Shown: one piece after another, positions 1 to 5,581 of the stretch
How the letters are laid out: every line of letters starts with the position of its first letter
Position numbering within the stretch: the first letter of the stretch is position 1
Source: Deltaproteobacteria bacterium
Lineage (GTDB): Bacteria > Desulfobacterota > Desulfobacteria > Desulfobacterales > JAUVGT01
DNA: 6,844 bases
Assembly: GCA_030593645.1 (NCBI GenBank)
Contig: JAUVGT010000272.1
Span: 1-6,844 of the forward strand
Direction: 5' to 3'
Notes under the pieces: model-generated
Told to the model about the DNA's origin: nothing
Database searches by the model: none
What the model saw: the letters and a program-made list of their open reading frames with translations, nothing else
Program-made: the position numbers and the translations under genes

Positions 1-2
1 AA

Positions 3-899
3 CTTATTAACGGGGCGATCGATCCATTTGAAATGGAGCATTTTTTAAAGGGGAATCAAACACCCGTGTTTTTCGGCAGCGCGATTAATAATTTTGGAGT
101 CAAAGAGATGCTGGACGCGTTTGTTGAGATGGCGCCGCATCCGGGACCGCGTGCGGCAATCTCACGTGATGTCTCGCCATATGAGACACCGTTTTCGGGT
201 TTTACGTTTAAAATTCAGGCAAATATGAATCCCGCCCATCGGGACAGGATCGCCTTTATCAGGATATGTTCAGGAAAATTCAGCAGGGGGATGAAGGTGA
301 TTCATCACAGGATTGGAAAGGAAGTAACCTTTGCCAATGCCACAATTTTTTTGGCACAGGATCGAGAAAACGTGGAAGAAGCATTTCCTGGAGATATTAT
401 CGGCATTCATAATCACGGAACCATTAAAATCGGAGATACCTTTACTGAGAAAGAACCCTTAAAATTCAGCGGTATTCCGAATTTCGCGCCCGAACATTTC
501 AAACGGGTTCGGTTGAAGAACCCCTTAAAAGCCAAACACCTCCAAAAGGGTCTGATCCAGCTCTCAGAGGAAGGTGCGGTGCAGGTTTTTAGACCGATAA
601 CCGGTAGCGAGTATATCCTGGGAGCTGTGGGGATGCTCCAGTTTGATGTGACCATGGCACGTCTCAAATCGGAGTATGGAGTAGATGCCGTTTATGAACC
701 GGTTAATTATAGTACGGCAAGATGGGTTGAGAGCAGTGACAAAAAGAAAATGGCGGAATTTGAAAAAGAAAATGTATCCAATTTAGCAAAGGACGCGGAA
801 GGGTGCCTTTCTTTTCTGGCACCCAGCGAGTGGCGGCTCAATTTTTGTATGGAGCAATGGCCGGAGATCGAGTTCCATAAAACACGTGAAGTCTTATAA
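3..899 (+). CDS. prfC: Peptide chain release factor 3 (RF3), C-terminal part
   Basis: RF3 is a cytoplasmic translational GTPase that removes class I release factors RF1/RF2 from the ribosome after termination. The frame is open to the left edge, so the N-terminal GTPase core (P-loop, switch regions) lies outside the window. What remains is 298 residues, against about 530 for the family. Visible in order are the end of the G domain with the G5-like segment TPVFFGSAINNFG (residues 20-32 of the fragment), the beta-barrel domain II (about 65-165, with NMNPAHRDRIAF and the PGDIIGIHNHGTI loop), and domain III (about 170 to the end, with LSEEGAVQVFRP, GMLQFDV and ARLKSEYGV). The FKIQAN, NFAPE and STARWVE segments separate it from EF-G, and the KTREVL end matches RF3. 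The next gene has its own promoter. No hairpin terminator is evident in 900-993. The family call is very secure. Confidence 0.97.
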   Translation, partial: LINGAIDPFEMEHFLKGNQTPVFFGSAINNFGVKEMLDAFVEMAPHPGPRAAISRDVSPYETPFSGFTFKIQANMNPAHRDRIAFIRICSGKFSRGMKVIHHRIGKEVTFANATIFLAQDRENVEEAFPGDIIGIHNHGTIKIGDTFTEKEPLKFSGIPNFAPEHFKRVRLKNPLKAKHLQKGLIQLSEEGAVQVFRPITGSEYILGAVGMLQFDVTMARLKSEYGVDAVYEPVNYSTARWVESSDKKKMAEFEKENVSNLAKDAEGCLSFLAPSEWRLNFCMEQWPEIEFHKTREVL

Positions 900-993
900 T
901 TTGTCTTCCGGAACTCTATGCCGAAAAATCAGGGAATCTTGCAGGCACCGTTCTGATAAAAATCCATTTTGTTAATAATTGTGAATAATATAC

Positions 994-1020
994 TTGACTT
1001 ATAAAAATATTAATTATAAT
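994..1020 (+). promoter_or_regulatory. Probable sigma-70 promoter of the cold-shock gene
   Basis: A TTGACT -35 box (994-999) and a perfect TATAAT -10 box (1015-1020) are separated by 15 bp, which is shorter than the usual 17. The upstream stretch 970-993 is very AT-rich and could act as an UP element. The predicted start of transcription is near 1027, giving a leader of about 118 nt before the cold-shock ATG. Long leaders are typical of cold-inducible csp genes. The boxes are seen directly; promoter activity is inferred. Confidence 0.6.
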
Positions 1021-1026
1021 GATTCA

Positions 1027-1144
1027 ATATCAATAGAGGCTCGGTCTTAATTGACGGGCCGGTTTCGTTCTGAAGGAAAGATCCATATGCCAAAGTGGCA
1101 ATCCGCAGTTTGGAACCATGAAAATTTTTGAAAGGAGTGTCACT
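1027..1144 (+). promoter_or_regulatory. Structured 5' leader of the cold-shock mRNA
   Basis: The segment between the predicted transcription start and the ATG can fold into several helices. Bases 1038-1046 pair with 1053-1060 (GGCTCG then TC, against GACGGGCC, one bulged G, six-base loop). TGCCA at 1088-1092 pairs with TGGCA at 1096-1100 around an AAG loop. GGTTTCG at 1061-1067 can pair with TGGAACC at 1111-1117, enclosing the second hairpin. The ribosome site at 1134-1137 lies just outside these helices. Long csp leaders are known to control cold-dependent translation in other bacteria; that this one does so is inference. An in-frame ATG at 1118 lies at its 3' side but has only a weak ribosome site. 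Confidence 0.45.
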
Positions 1145-1345
1145 ATGACTAATGGAATTGTAAAATGGTTTAACAGCAGTAAAGGTTATGGCTTCATTGA
1201 GCAGGAAAACGGTCCGGATGTATTTGTACATCATTCTGGTATTAACTCAGAAGGATTCAAAACTCTTGATGAAGGCGATCGGGTTACTTTTGACATCGAA
1301 GAAGGTCAAAAAGGTCCGGCTGCAACCAATGTAACTGTAGTTTAG
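1145..1345 (+). CDS. CspA-family cold-shock protein
   Basis: This is a 66-residue single cold-shock domain protein, a small cytoplasmic OB-fold that binds single-stranded RNA or DNA and acts as an RNA chaperone. The start GIVKWFN, the RNP1 motif KGYGFI (residues 13-18) and the RNP2-like VFVHH (26-30) are all present with their aromatic nucleic-acid-binding residues W8, Y15, F17, F27 and H29. Length matches the family. The start is ATG 1145 because GGAG at 1134-1137 sits seven bases upstream. An in-frame ATG at 1118 would add nine atypical residues (MKIFERSVT) with poor ribosome binding. The gene is a single-gene unit between its own promoter and a strong terminator. Whether it is cold-induced, constitutive or growth-linked cannot be told from the protein, so no cspA/B/C letter is assigned. 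Confidence 0.96.
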   Translation: MTNGIVKWFNSSKGYGFIEQENGPDVFVHHSGINSEGFKTLDEGDRVTFDIEEGQKGPAATNVTVV

Positions 1346-1368
1346 ATCTAATCAACCTGATAAATCCA

Positions 1369-1405
1369 GGGTATGCCATTAAACATAATGGTGTGCCCTT
1401 TTTTT
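1369..1405 (+). terminator. Rho-independent terminator of the cold-shock gene
   Basis: Bases 1369-1381 pair with 1386-1398 over 13 continuous pairs (three are G-U) around an AACA loop. Seven T residues follow at 1399-1405. It lies 23 bp after the cold-shock stop codon and isolates that gene from the methyltransferase gene downstream. Confidence 0.92.
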
Positions 1406-1415
1406 ATGGTAAAAC

Positions 1416-1572
1416 GTTGACGGTTTCGTAAAAAGTCCAACTTCTGCGTTGTACTGCATTTCGCAATCATTCAACGTACGATAAGTACGCTTCATGATTA
1501 CGAAATTTGTACGCCTTTAATTTGAACTTTTTACAAAACCGTCTAATTCGGAATTTTTACGAGGCCGTCAAC
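1416..1572 (+). repeat. Long palindromic intergenic repeat, copy 1 (long form)
   Basis: The 125-bp core (1419-1543) begins GACGGTTTCGTAAAAAG and ends with the near-inverse CTTTTTACAAAACCGTC. Its centre is CGTAC-GATAA-GTACG, so the whole core is one imperfect hairpin. A further 26 bp (1544-1569) supply a third arm, TTTTTACGAGGCCGTC, also complementary to the left end. GTTGAC at 1416-1421 and GTCAAC at 1567-1572 extend the outer inverted repeat. Related copies lie at 5249-5373 (inverted, core only) and 6693-6844 (same orientation, long form). I counted 8 differences in 125 between the copy 1 and copy 3 cores. It holds no gene and looks like a non-autonomous, MITE-like or REP-like element. It ends only 48 bp before the methyltransferase start codon, so it may form part of that gene's upstream region. 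Confidence 0.9.
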
Positions 1573-1606
1573 TTTTGTTGTGACAAAAAACCCCGATATT
1601 CAGATT

Positions 1607-1611
1607 GGAGG
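1607..1611 (+). promoter_or_regulatory. Ribosome binding site that sets a TTG start
   Basis: GGAGG at 1607-1611 lies eight bases before TTG at 1620, which is ideal spacing. An in-frame TTG at 1605 overlaps the site itself, and the first in-frame ATG (1641) has no purine-rich site before it. TTG 1620 is therefore the best start for the methyltransferase gene. Confidence 0.75.
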
Positions 1612-1619
1612 AATTTCCG

Positions 1620-2396
1620 TTGGAACATACCATCTCAAAAATGGCAAAAAGTGCGGAGACCATCGGAAAACGAAAGTTTAAGCAAATGTCTTCAAAAAGG
1701 CAGCATGCTCTTCTGGCGGCTTTGGCGAAAGAGACCCTTGAACGGGGCATGGGACTGGAACAGTATACAAAAAGGTATCATGACATTCAATCCTGGACCG
1801 AACTTGATCAATATTTTCCACCTTCGTGGCTGAGCCGGGAAGAAGTTCTATCTGAATATTTTGTTTTCCACAGCAGTTTTTCTCCATCCTCAGGAGAACA
1901 AACACCGAATGATGAAATGGCAGGGGATTCTCTTTCATGGGAGCCGGTTTTTGACATTGAAGTGGCTTTTGACCAGGTCAGATCTCCCTACAATGTGGGT
2001 TCAATATTAAGAATCATTGATAACCTGGGCCTTAAGGGATTGGTTCACAGTTCTCCCTGGTTGAAAATAAGCCATCCCAGGCTTGTCAAAGCGGCAAGAG
2101 GATGTCAGAACTGGATACCCGTGCAATATGTAGAAAATCTTCCGGAGTATCTTTCACAGATCAAAGTCCCGATTGTGGGTATAGAAAATGAATCCCATGC
2201 TGTTTCTGTGGATAAATGGGAACCGCCGGATCGGTGCATATTGGTTGTCGGAAATGAAGAGTATGGTATCGCAGATTCTATCCGATCCTGCTGCGGGCAA
2301 ACGGTTCGAATTCCGATGCTCGGATATAAAAAATCGATGAATGTTCATCATGCGCTCGCAATTACCGCATTTAAAGTAATCCAAAAATACAGATAG
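1620..2396 (+). CDS. SpoU/TrmH-family (SPOUT) RNA 2'-O-methyltransferase
   Basis: This predicted cytoplasmic enzyme would transfer a methyl group from S-adenosylmethionine to a ribose 2'-OH in tRNA or rRNA. With the TTG start it has 258 residues. The C-terminal half (about 112-258) is a trefoil-knot SPOUT domain carrying all three family motifs. Motif 1 is SPYNVGSILR, with conserved N125 and R131. Motif 2 is VVGNEEYGI, with E213 and G216. Motif 3 is RIPMLGYKKSMNVHHA, with S239 and N241. The first 110 residues are charged and probably largely helical (for example SSKRQHALLAALAKETLERG). They do not look like the usual L30e-like substrate domain of RlmB or TrmH relatives. Family membership is secure; the target nucleotide is not identifiable. 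A repeat element lies just upstream and a promoter is not clear. No terminator is seen in 2397-2460. Confidence 0.9.
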   Translation: MEHTISKMAKSAETIGKRKFKQMSSKRQHALLAALAKETLERGMGLEQYTKRYHDIQSWTELDQYFPPSWLSREEVLSEYFVFHSSFSPSSGEQTPNDEMAGDSLSWEPVFDIEVAFDQVRSPYNVGSILRIIDNLGLKGLVHSSPWLKISHPRLVKAARGCQNWIPVQYVENLPEYLSQIKVPIVGIENESHAVSVDKWEPPDRCILVVGNEEYGIADSIRSCCGQTVRIPMLGYKKSMNVHHALAITAFKVIQKYR

Positions 2397-2615
2397 AAAC
2401 AGACTGAAGGGATTCATGATTCTGCTTGATATTGGGTGTTTTACAAATAGAAACAGCTGGTTATGAGTTTTAAAATTTCCTTCTTTACAACACCTGTGAA
2501 AACAGTTAACGTGTTTTAAACTTTCTGTTAAGGTGATCTGTATGCACTGTTCTATAAGTGGTTTCGTCAAGCTTAATGAGTTTTTAAGTAACCAGCCGAT
2601 CGTAAAGGAATCCAT

Positions 2616-3179
2616 ATGAAAATCATATTAAAACTTTTTATCATTCTTGTTTTTATCACATTTGTTGTGGGTTGCGGCCTTCTCGGGCCGTCAGAAGAAG
2701 ATATTGCTGCTGCTGTTGAAGCATCGATGAGAGGCGTACAGTCATCAATGAAAAAGGAGAACATGGAAGTCAAAGACTCCTACACAAATGCCGCTGATCT
2801 TGCTTTTGTCAACAAAGACGAAACAGTGGTACATGAAATGAGTTTTACGGTTAATGAAGATAAAAGTGCTGTCATAGTCGGAGTGTGCAGTCTTGCGGGT
2901 TATGAGGACACTGCTTCTGACTACCTGATAAACGGTACATTCAGTTACGATCTTGCTTATCCCGATATCTCAAATTCCAGAAAAGTTTATGGTGAATTTA
3001 ATTGTGAAATGGAGTATACAGGAGGAAAAATCGATACCTTGGAATTCTATTTTAATATGAATAAACAGGGACAAATTGAGGAAATCTATGTCAATGCAAA
3101 CGGCAGAGAAATAGATTATGAAAAGCAGAAGAAAGTACACAATTTTTTCAAGTATCTTGATCCCTCATTTTTAAAATAA
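2616..3179 (+). CDS. Predicted lipoprotein of unknown function
   Basis: This is a 187-residue protein that I do not recognise. The N-terminus MKIILKLFIILVFITFVVGC is a lipoprotein signal: positive start, hydrophobic stretch 3-18 and lipobox VVGC with the modified Cys at residue 20. Glycine rather than aspartate follows the Cys, so by the usual sorting rule the outer membrane is likelier than the inner. The mature part starts with an acidic or alanine-rich, probably helical stretch (about 26-55). It continues into an alternating region (about 70-165) that looks beta-rich and ends with a lysine-rich tail. Two further cysteines (91, 130) could form a disulfide. AAGGA at 2605-2609, six bases before ATG, supports the start. 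The 219-bp stretch before it holds no clear gene, promoter or terminator. It precedes the sigma factor gene by 103 bp, but co-regulation is only a possibility. Confidence 0.8.
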   Translation: MKIILKLFIILVFITFVVGCGLLGPSEEDIAAAVEASMRGVQSSMKKENMEVKDSYTNAADLAFVNKDETVVHEMSFTVNEDKSAVIVGVCSLAGYEDTASDYLINGTFSYDLAYPDISNSRKVYGEFNCEMEYTGGKIDTLEFYFNMNKQGQIEEIYVNANGREIDYEKQKKVHNFFKYLDPSFLK

Positions 3180-3215
3180 GCATTATCATTTAATCCCATT
3201 TTTTTTCATTATTTG

Positions 3216-3241
3216 TAAACAAAATCCTGGAGTCATACGTC
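3216..3241 (+). promoter_or_regulatory. Candidate ECF-type promoter upstream of the sigma gene
   Basis: TGTAAAC (3214-3220) is followed after exactly 17 bases by CGTC (3238-3241). This is the AAC-N16/17-CGTC layout of many ECF sigma promoters, for example Bacillus SigM or SigW sites. It lies about 40 bp before the sigma factor start, where an autoregulatory promoter would be expected. The motif is seen directly; recognition by this sigma factor is inferred. A four-base -10 can occur by chance. Confidence 0.45.
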
Positions 3242-3282
3242 TTATAGTTAACATTCGCTCAAATGGTTCAGCGGGTGAACTG

Positions 3283-3903
3283 ATGACTCCTGACCGGAAA
3301 AAGGAATTTGACAGGACGATGTCTGACCAAAATCATCAGATCACAATACTTGCTGAAAACGCGATGGCCGGAAACCGGGTGAGTATCGAACAGCTGGTTG
3401 ATATTTTCCATCAGGATATTTTTAGATTGGTCTATTATAAAACCAGGACCAGAATGGATGCAGAGGATATCACCCAGGAGATATTCATCAAAATGATGAA
3501 AAATCTGCACAGATTGAAAAGCCCAAACAAATTCAAATCCTGGTTATTCAGCATCGCATATAACCATATCAGGGATTATTTCAGGAAACAAAAAATGTTG
3601 GGTGTTTTTGGATTGAATGCCGGTGTGAAAGATTTTAACCCGGAAGATCAGGATACAAATAACCCGGATGAGGATCTTTTAAAAAAGGAGTTCCAGGATA
3701 AACTATTTGAATTTATCGAAGACCTTTCCAGATGGGAAAAGGAAATTTTTATACTCAGGTTTATCAATCATCTTAAGATCAGGGAGGTCGCTGCTGTGTT
3801 AAAAAAGAATGAGAGTACAATCAAAACACATCTTTACAGGGCGATTGAAAAACTGAGCCGGAACAATGAACTTCGTGATCTGCTTACAGGAGATGCAGGA
3901 TAA
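3283..3903 (+). CDS. ECF-type (group 4) RNA polymerase sigma factor
   Basis: This is a 206-residue cytoplasmic sigma-70-family factor with only regions 2 and 4, the ECF layout. Region 2 (about 36-104) contains DAEDITQEIFIKMMKNL, the -10-recognition and core-binding helices, then KFKSWLFSIAYNHIRDYFRKQK. A variable linker (105-138) follows. Region 4 (about 140-193) holds the -35-binding helix-turn-helix, LKIREVAAVLKKNESTIKTH then LYRAIEKL. Length matches the family. ATG 3283 is preferred because GGTGA at 3275-3279 fits the 16S tail at suitable spacing. ATG 3319 has only AGGA two bases away. The stop codon overlaps the anti-sigma start by one base (TAATG), which implies translational coupling and co-regulation. 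The ECF-like motif at 3214-3241 suggests it drives its own gene. Family secure; regulon unknown. Confidence 0.95.
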   Translation: MTPDRKKEFDRTMSDQNHQITILAENAMAGNRVSIEQLVDIFHQDIFRLVYYKTRTRMDAEDITQEIFIKMMKNLHRLKSPNKFKSWLFSIAYNHIRDYFRKQKMLGVFGLNAGVKDFNPEDQDTNNPDEDLLKKEFQDKLFEFIEDLSRWEKEIFILRFINHLKIREVAAVLKKNESTIKTHLYRAIEKLSRNNELRDLLTGDAG

Positions 3904-4403
3904 TGGACAGGAATGAACATCTAAACAAAAATACGATTATTAAAGCAGTGATTGATGGAACAGATCTTAGCAAAGCTGAACAGGACCATCTGGCCGAATG
4001 CGGGGGCTGCCGTTCAGAAATTGACCGATTTAAAAGTGAGCTCGATACACTTGAGCAAAAAGCCGATATAACCGCGCCGCTGCCGACAAGAAGACCGGTG
4101 CTGCCGGAAAAAGAGAACTATTCATTCAGGCTGTTCAGGCCGATTTTTGCGGCCGGTCTGACCGCTTTGATGCTTGTAGCATTTATATGGTGGCCCAATG
4201 GCGGAATACCGGTTTATGAAGAAACAACCGCGCAGATCCTGCTGGAAATGGAAGCGGACGAGCGGTTGATGACAGACATAGAAGAACTTGAGGGAATTGC
4301 TCTGTCCGGTATATATATGGACGAATCAGAAGAAACCGAAGATTTAATGGAAGATGAATTTATGGATTTTCTTATCCCAACGGATAACGGTTCGGTTATT
4401 TAG
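3903..4403 (+). CDS. Zinc-finger (ZAS-type) membrane anti-sigma factor
   Basis: This 166-residue predicted inner-membrane protein would hold the sigma factor inactive until an envelope signal arrives. The cytoplasmic N-terminal part carries the HxxxCxxC motif of zinc-binding anti-sigma domains (H29, C33, C36, in DHLAECGGC) followed by a helix (37-53). A proline-rich linker (58-68) leads to a single membrane segment at about 80-97 (PIFAAGLTALMLVAFIWW). The remaining 69 or so residues would face the periplasm. They are extremely acidic: I count about 21 Asp/Glu and one Arg between residues 105 and 166. That composition is unusual and may be the sensor or docking surface. The start is fixed by the overlap with the sigma stop and by AGGAG at 3888-3892, ten bases upstream. 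The gene pair structure supports the role strongly; the signal is unknown. Confidence 0.9.
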   Translation: MDRNEHLNKNTIIKAVIDGTDLSKAEQDHLAECGGCRSEIDRFKSELDTLEQKADITAPLPTRRPVLPEKENYSFRLFRPIFAAGLTALMLVAFIWWPNGGIPVYEETTAQILLEMEADERLMTDIEELEGIALSGIYMDESEETEDLMEDEFMDFLIPTDNGSVI

Positions 4404-4454
4404 CGTTTATAATCAAAATTAAAACAGGCCTGGCGCTCGATACCGAATTGTCGA

Positions 4455-4482
4455 TTGAATGAATAATCTGTTGGATTATATT
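4455..4482 (+). promoter_or_regulatory. Possible sigma-70 promoter of the Spy-like gene
   Basis: TTGAAT (4455-4460) and TATATT (4477-4482) are 16 bp apart and match the -35 and -10 consensus at 4/6 and 5/6 positions. Transcription would begin near 4489, leaving a leader of about 23 nt with GGAGG. An AAAAC-N17-CCGA string at 4421-4446 faintly resembles the ECF-type site before the sigma gene but is weaker. The gene could be transcribed from here, from the sigma promoter, or both. Confidence 0.4.
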
Positions 4483-4511
4483 GTCAATAACCTGGAAATA
4501 CGGAGGAATAT

Positions 4512-5030
4512 ATGAAAAAGATAATTTTACTCACGATTGGCTGTTTTCTCATGACGGCAGTAACGGGTTTTGCGGATATAAACCGCAGTCACGGAAGTAT
4601 GAAGCTGCCCCATGGTAAATGGTGGAGAGTGCCGGAAATAATGGAAAGCCAGAAAATTACGTCTGAAGAACAGAATCAGCTGGATAAGCTTTATCTTCAA
4701 AACAGGCGGCAGTTGATAGATCTTAAGGGGGATCTGCAAAAGGAACTTCTTGAGATTGAGATGCTGTTTGACCATGCAGATTTTAACCGAAACGCATGCG
4801 CCGAGCAGTACAATAAAGTACAGGAAGCCCGTACAAAACTTGCTGTCGAGAGATTTAAATTTGTTATTCAAGTTCGTGAACTAATCGGCCTGGAGCGTTT
4901 CAGGCAGCTTGAATCGAAATACCGTGAATTTAGAAAACTTCGTAAATGGAAACAGAGCAAACGAGGTGAAGCCAGGAGGCAAATGAGGCGCCCGATCCAG
5001 AAGGGTTCAGTTCCGCCCTCTACCGACTGA
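4512..5030 (+). CDS. Spy/CpxP/CnrX-like periplasmic stress or metal-sensor protein
   Basis: This is a 172-residue secreted protein. It has a Sec signal peptide (1-21, MKKIILLTIGCFLMTAVTG then FA, probable cut before D22). The mature part is a long helical region (about 48-142). It contains an LTxxQ-like start, ITSEEQNQL (49-57), the helix pair QNRRQLIDLKGDLQKELLE and NKVQEARTKLAVERFKFV, and a second LTxxQ-like turn, IGLERFRQLE (125-134). This is the layout of the Spy/CpxP/ZraP/CnrX group, which bind metals, misfolded proteins or sensor partners in the periplasm. The tail (139-164) is strongly basic, and one cysteine (C96) lies in the mature chain. GGAGG at 4502-4506, five bases before ATG, fixes the start. 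It follows the anti-sigma gene by 108 bp. CnrX, a protein of this kind, controls an anti-sigma/ECF pair in Cupriavidus, so a similar role is plausible here but unproven. Confidence 0.75.
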   Translation: MKKIILLTIGCFLMTAVTGFADINRSHGSMKLPHGKWWRVPEIMESQKITSEEQNQLDKLYLQNRRQLIDLKGDLQKELLEIEMLFDHADFNRNACAEQYNKVQEARTKLAVERFKFVIQVRELIGLERFRQLESKYREFRKLRKWKQSKRGEARRQMRRPIQKGSVPPSTD

Positions 5031-5062
5031 CATAGTGACTATCGCATTAAAGAAGTAGCTGC

Positions 5063-5099
5063 AGGGGCAGGCCGACGTGCCTGCCCTTATTGTTTTTTT
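5063..5099 (+). terminator. Rho-independent terminator after the Spy-like gene
   Basis: GGGCAGGC (5065-5072) pairs perfectly with GCCTGCCC (5079-5086) around a six-base loop. The stem can extend to 5063/5088, and seven T residues follow at 5093-5099. It lies about 33 bp after the stop codon and closes the sigma/anti-sigma/Spy-like cluster. Confidence 0.9.
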
Positions 5100-5168
5100 G
5101 TCAAAAAACGCGAATAATCAAAATACGAGTGTGTGAGGACAAAATAACCTATAAATAGAAACACTCTC

Positions 5169-5193
5169 AAAATCCTATTCTAAGGGATTTTTT
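5169..5193 (+). terminator. Weak terminator-like hairpin
   Basis: AAAATCC (5169-5175) can pair with GGATTTT (5185-5191), followed by T residues to 5193. The stem is AT-rich with a nine-base loop, so it is weak. It could be a second terminator behind the strong one, or chance in AT-rich DNA. Confidence 0.25.
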
Positions 5194-5248
5194 ATTCCGG
5201 ATACTTTCAAATTTCGATTTTTATACACTACTAAAAAACCCAACGCCT

Positions 5249-5373
5249 GACGGTTTCGTAAAAAGTTCAAATTCAAGGCGTGCAAATTTCGTAATCATGA
5301 AGCGTACTTATAGTACGTTGAATGATTGCGAAATGCAGCACAACGCAGAAGTTGGACTTTTTGCGAAACCGTC
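5249..5373 (-). repeat. Long palindromic intergenic repeat, copy 2 (core form, inverted)
   Basis: This 125-bp copy lies in the opposite orientation to copies 1 and 3. Read on the - strand, I count 3 differences from copy 3 and 6 from copy 1 over the core. It runs GACGG to CCGTC, flanked by T and A (TGACGG to CCGTCA). The 26-bp third arm of copies 1 and 3 is missing: the DNA just upstream (5220-5248) shows no match. The hairpin centre is the CGTAC/GTACG pair around the loop near 5310. Confidence 0.9.
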
Positions 5374-5503
5374 AATGATAAAATCTTGCTAACAGTGAGT
5401 GAAGGCTTTTTCCCCTGTATTATTAAAAGACACTTTCATATCGGTGTGTTTTTGTTGTTTTTTAAAACGTTCACCGGGAATTGCTGGTTTACTCTTCATC
5501 ATT

Positions 5504-5532
5504 TTGACTTAATGATCAGAGAGTGGTACTAA
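5504..5532 (+). promoter_or_regulatory. Weak promoter candidate for the PLP enzyme gene
   Basis: TTGACT (5504-5509) matches the -35 consensus at 5/6, but the hexamer at the ideal 17-bp spacing, TACTAA (5527-5532), matches the -10 at only 3/6. It is the best site I see in the 208 bp between the repeat and the gene. Confidence 0.25.
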
Positions 5533-5581
5533 GAACAGATCAAACTACTTATAACCAGTGTTATTCAGGGAGGCAGATTTA

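Larger units (their letters stand above)
5031..5581. other. 551-bp gene-free stretch between the stress cluster and the PLP enzyme
   Basis: In order, it holds the strong terminator (5063-5099), an AT-rich segment with no recognised function (5100-5248), the inverted repeat copy (5249-5373), and about 208 bp before the PLP enzyme with a weak promoter candidate. A frame running out of the repeat (5326-5532) has no ribosome site, no recognisable protein family and an odd Phe/Trp/His-rich composition, so it is not taken as a gene. I see no RNA gene here. Confidence 0.6.

Noticed and set aside
1118..1144. In-frame ATG extending the cold-shock protein by nine residues
   Set aside because: The extension is atypical for the family and has only a weak ribosome site; ATG 1145 has GGAG at good spacing.
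1411..1580. Target-site duplication flanking repeat copy 1
   Set aside because: The flanks share only short A/T-rich matches that are offset, so no clean duplication can be claimed.
1507..1833. Open frame from repeat copy 1 across the start of the methyltransferase gene
   Set aside because: It is out of frame with the well-supported methyltransferase and starts in the repeat.
2486..2515. Hairpin CTGT-GAAA-ACAG with outer AACAC/GTGTT as a terminator
   Set aside because: The stem is short and interrupted and no proper T-run follows.
2456..2595. Separated inverted repeat CTGGTTA / TAACCAG before the lipoprotein gene
   Set aside because: Only seven bases pair over a loop of about 130 bp; this is expected by chance.
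2154..2615. Minus-strand open frame of 153 codons
   Set aside because: About half lies antisense to the methyltransferase motifs; I see no ribosome site and no family resemblance.
4527..4871. Minus-strand open frame of 114 codons
   Set aside because: It is antisense to the Spy-like gene, which has a signal peptide and a strong ribosome site.
5326..5532. Open frame running from repeat copy 2 into the intergenic DNA
   Set aside because: It begins inside the repeat, has no ribosome site or family resemblance, and has an odd composition.
5558..5581. GTG start extending the PLP enzyme by eight residues
   Set aside because: The extra codons run through the GGGAGG ribosome site that serves ATG 5582.
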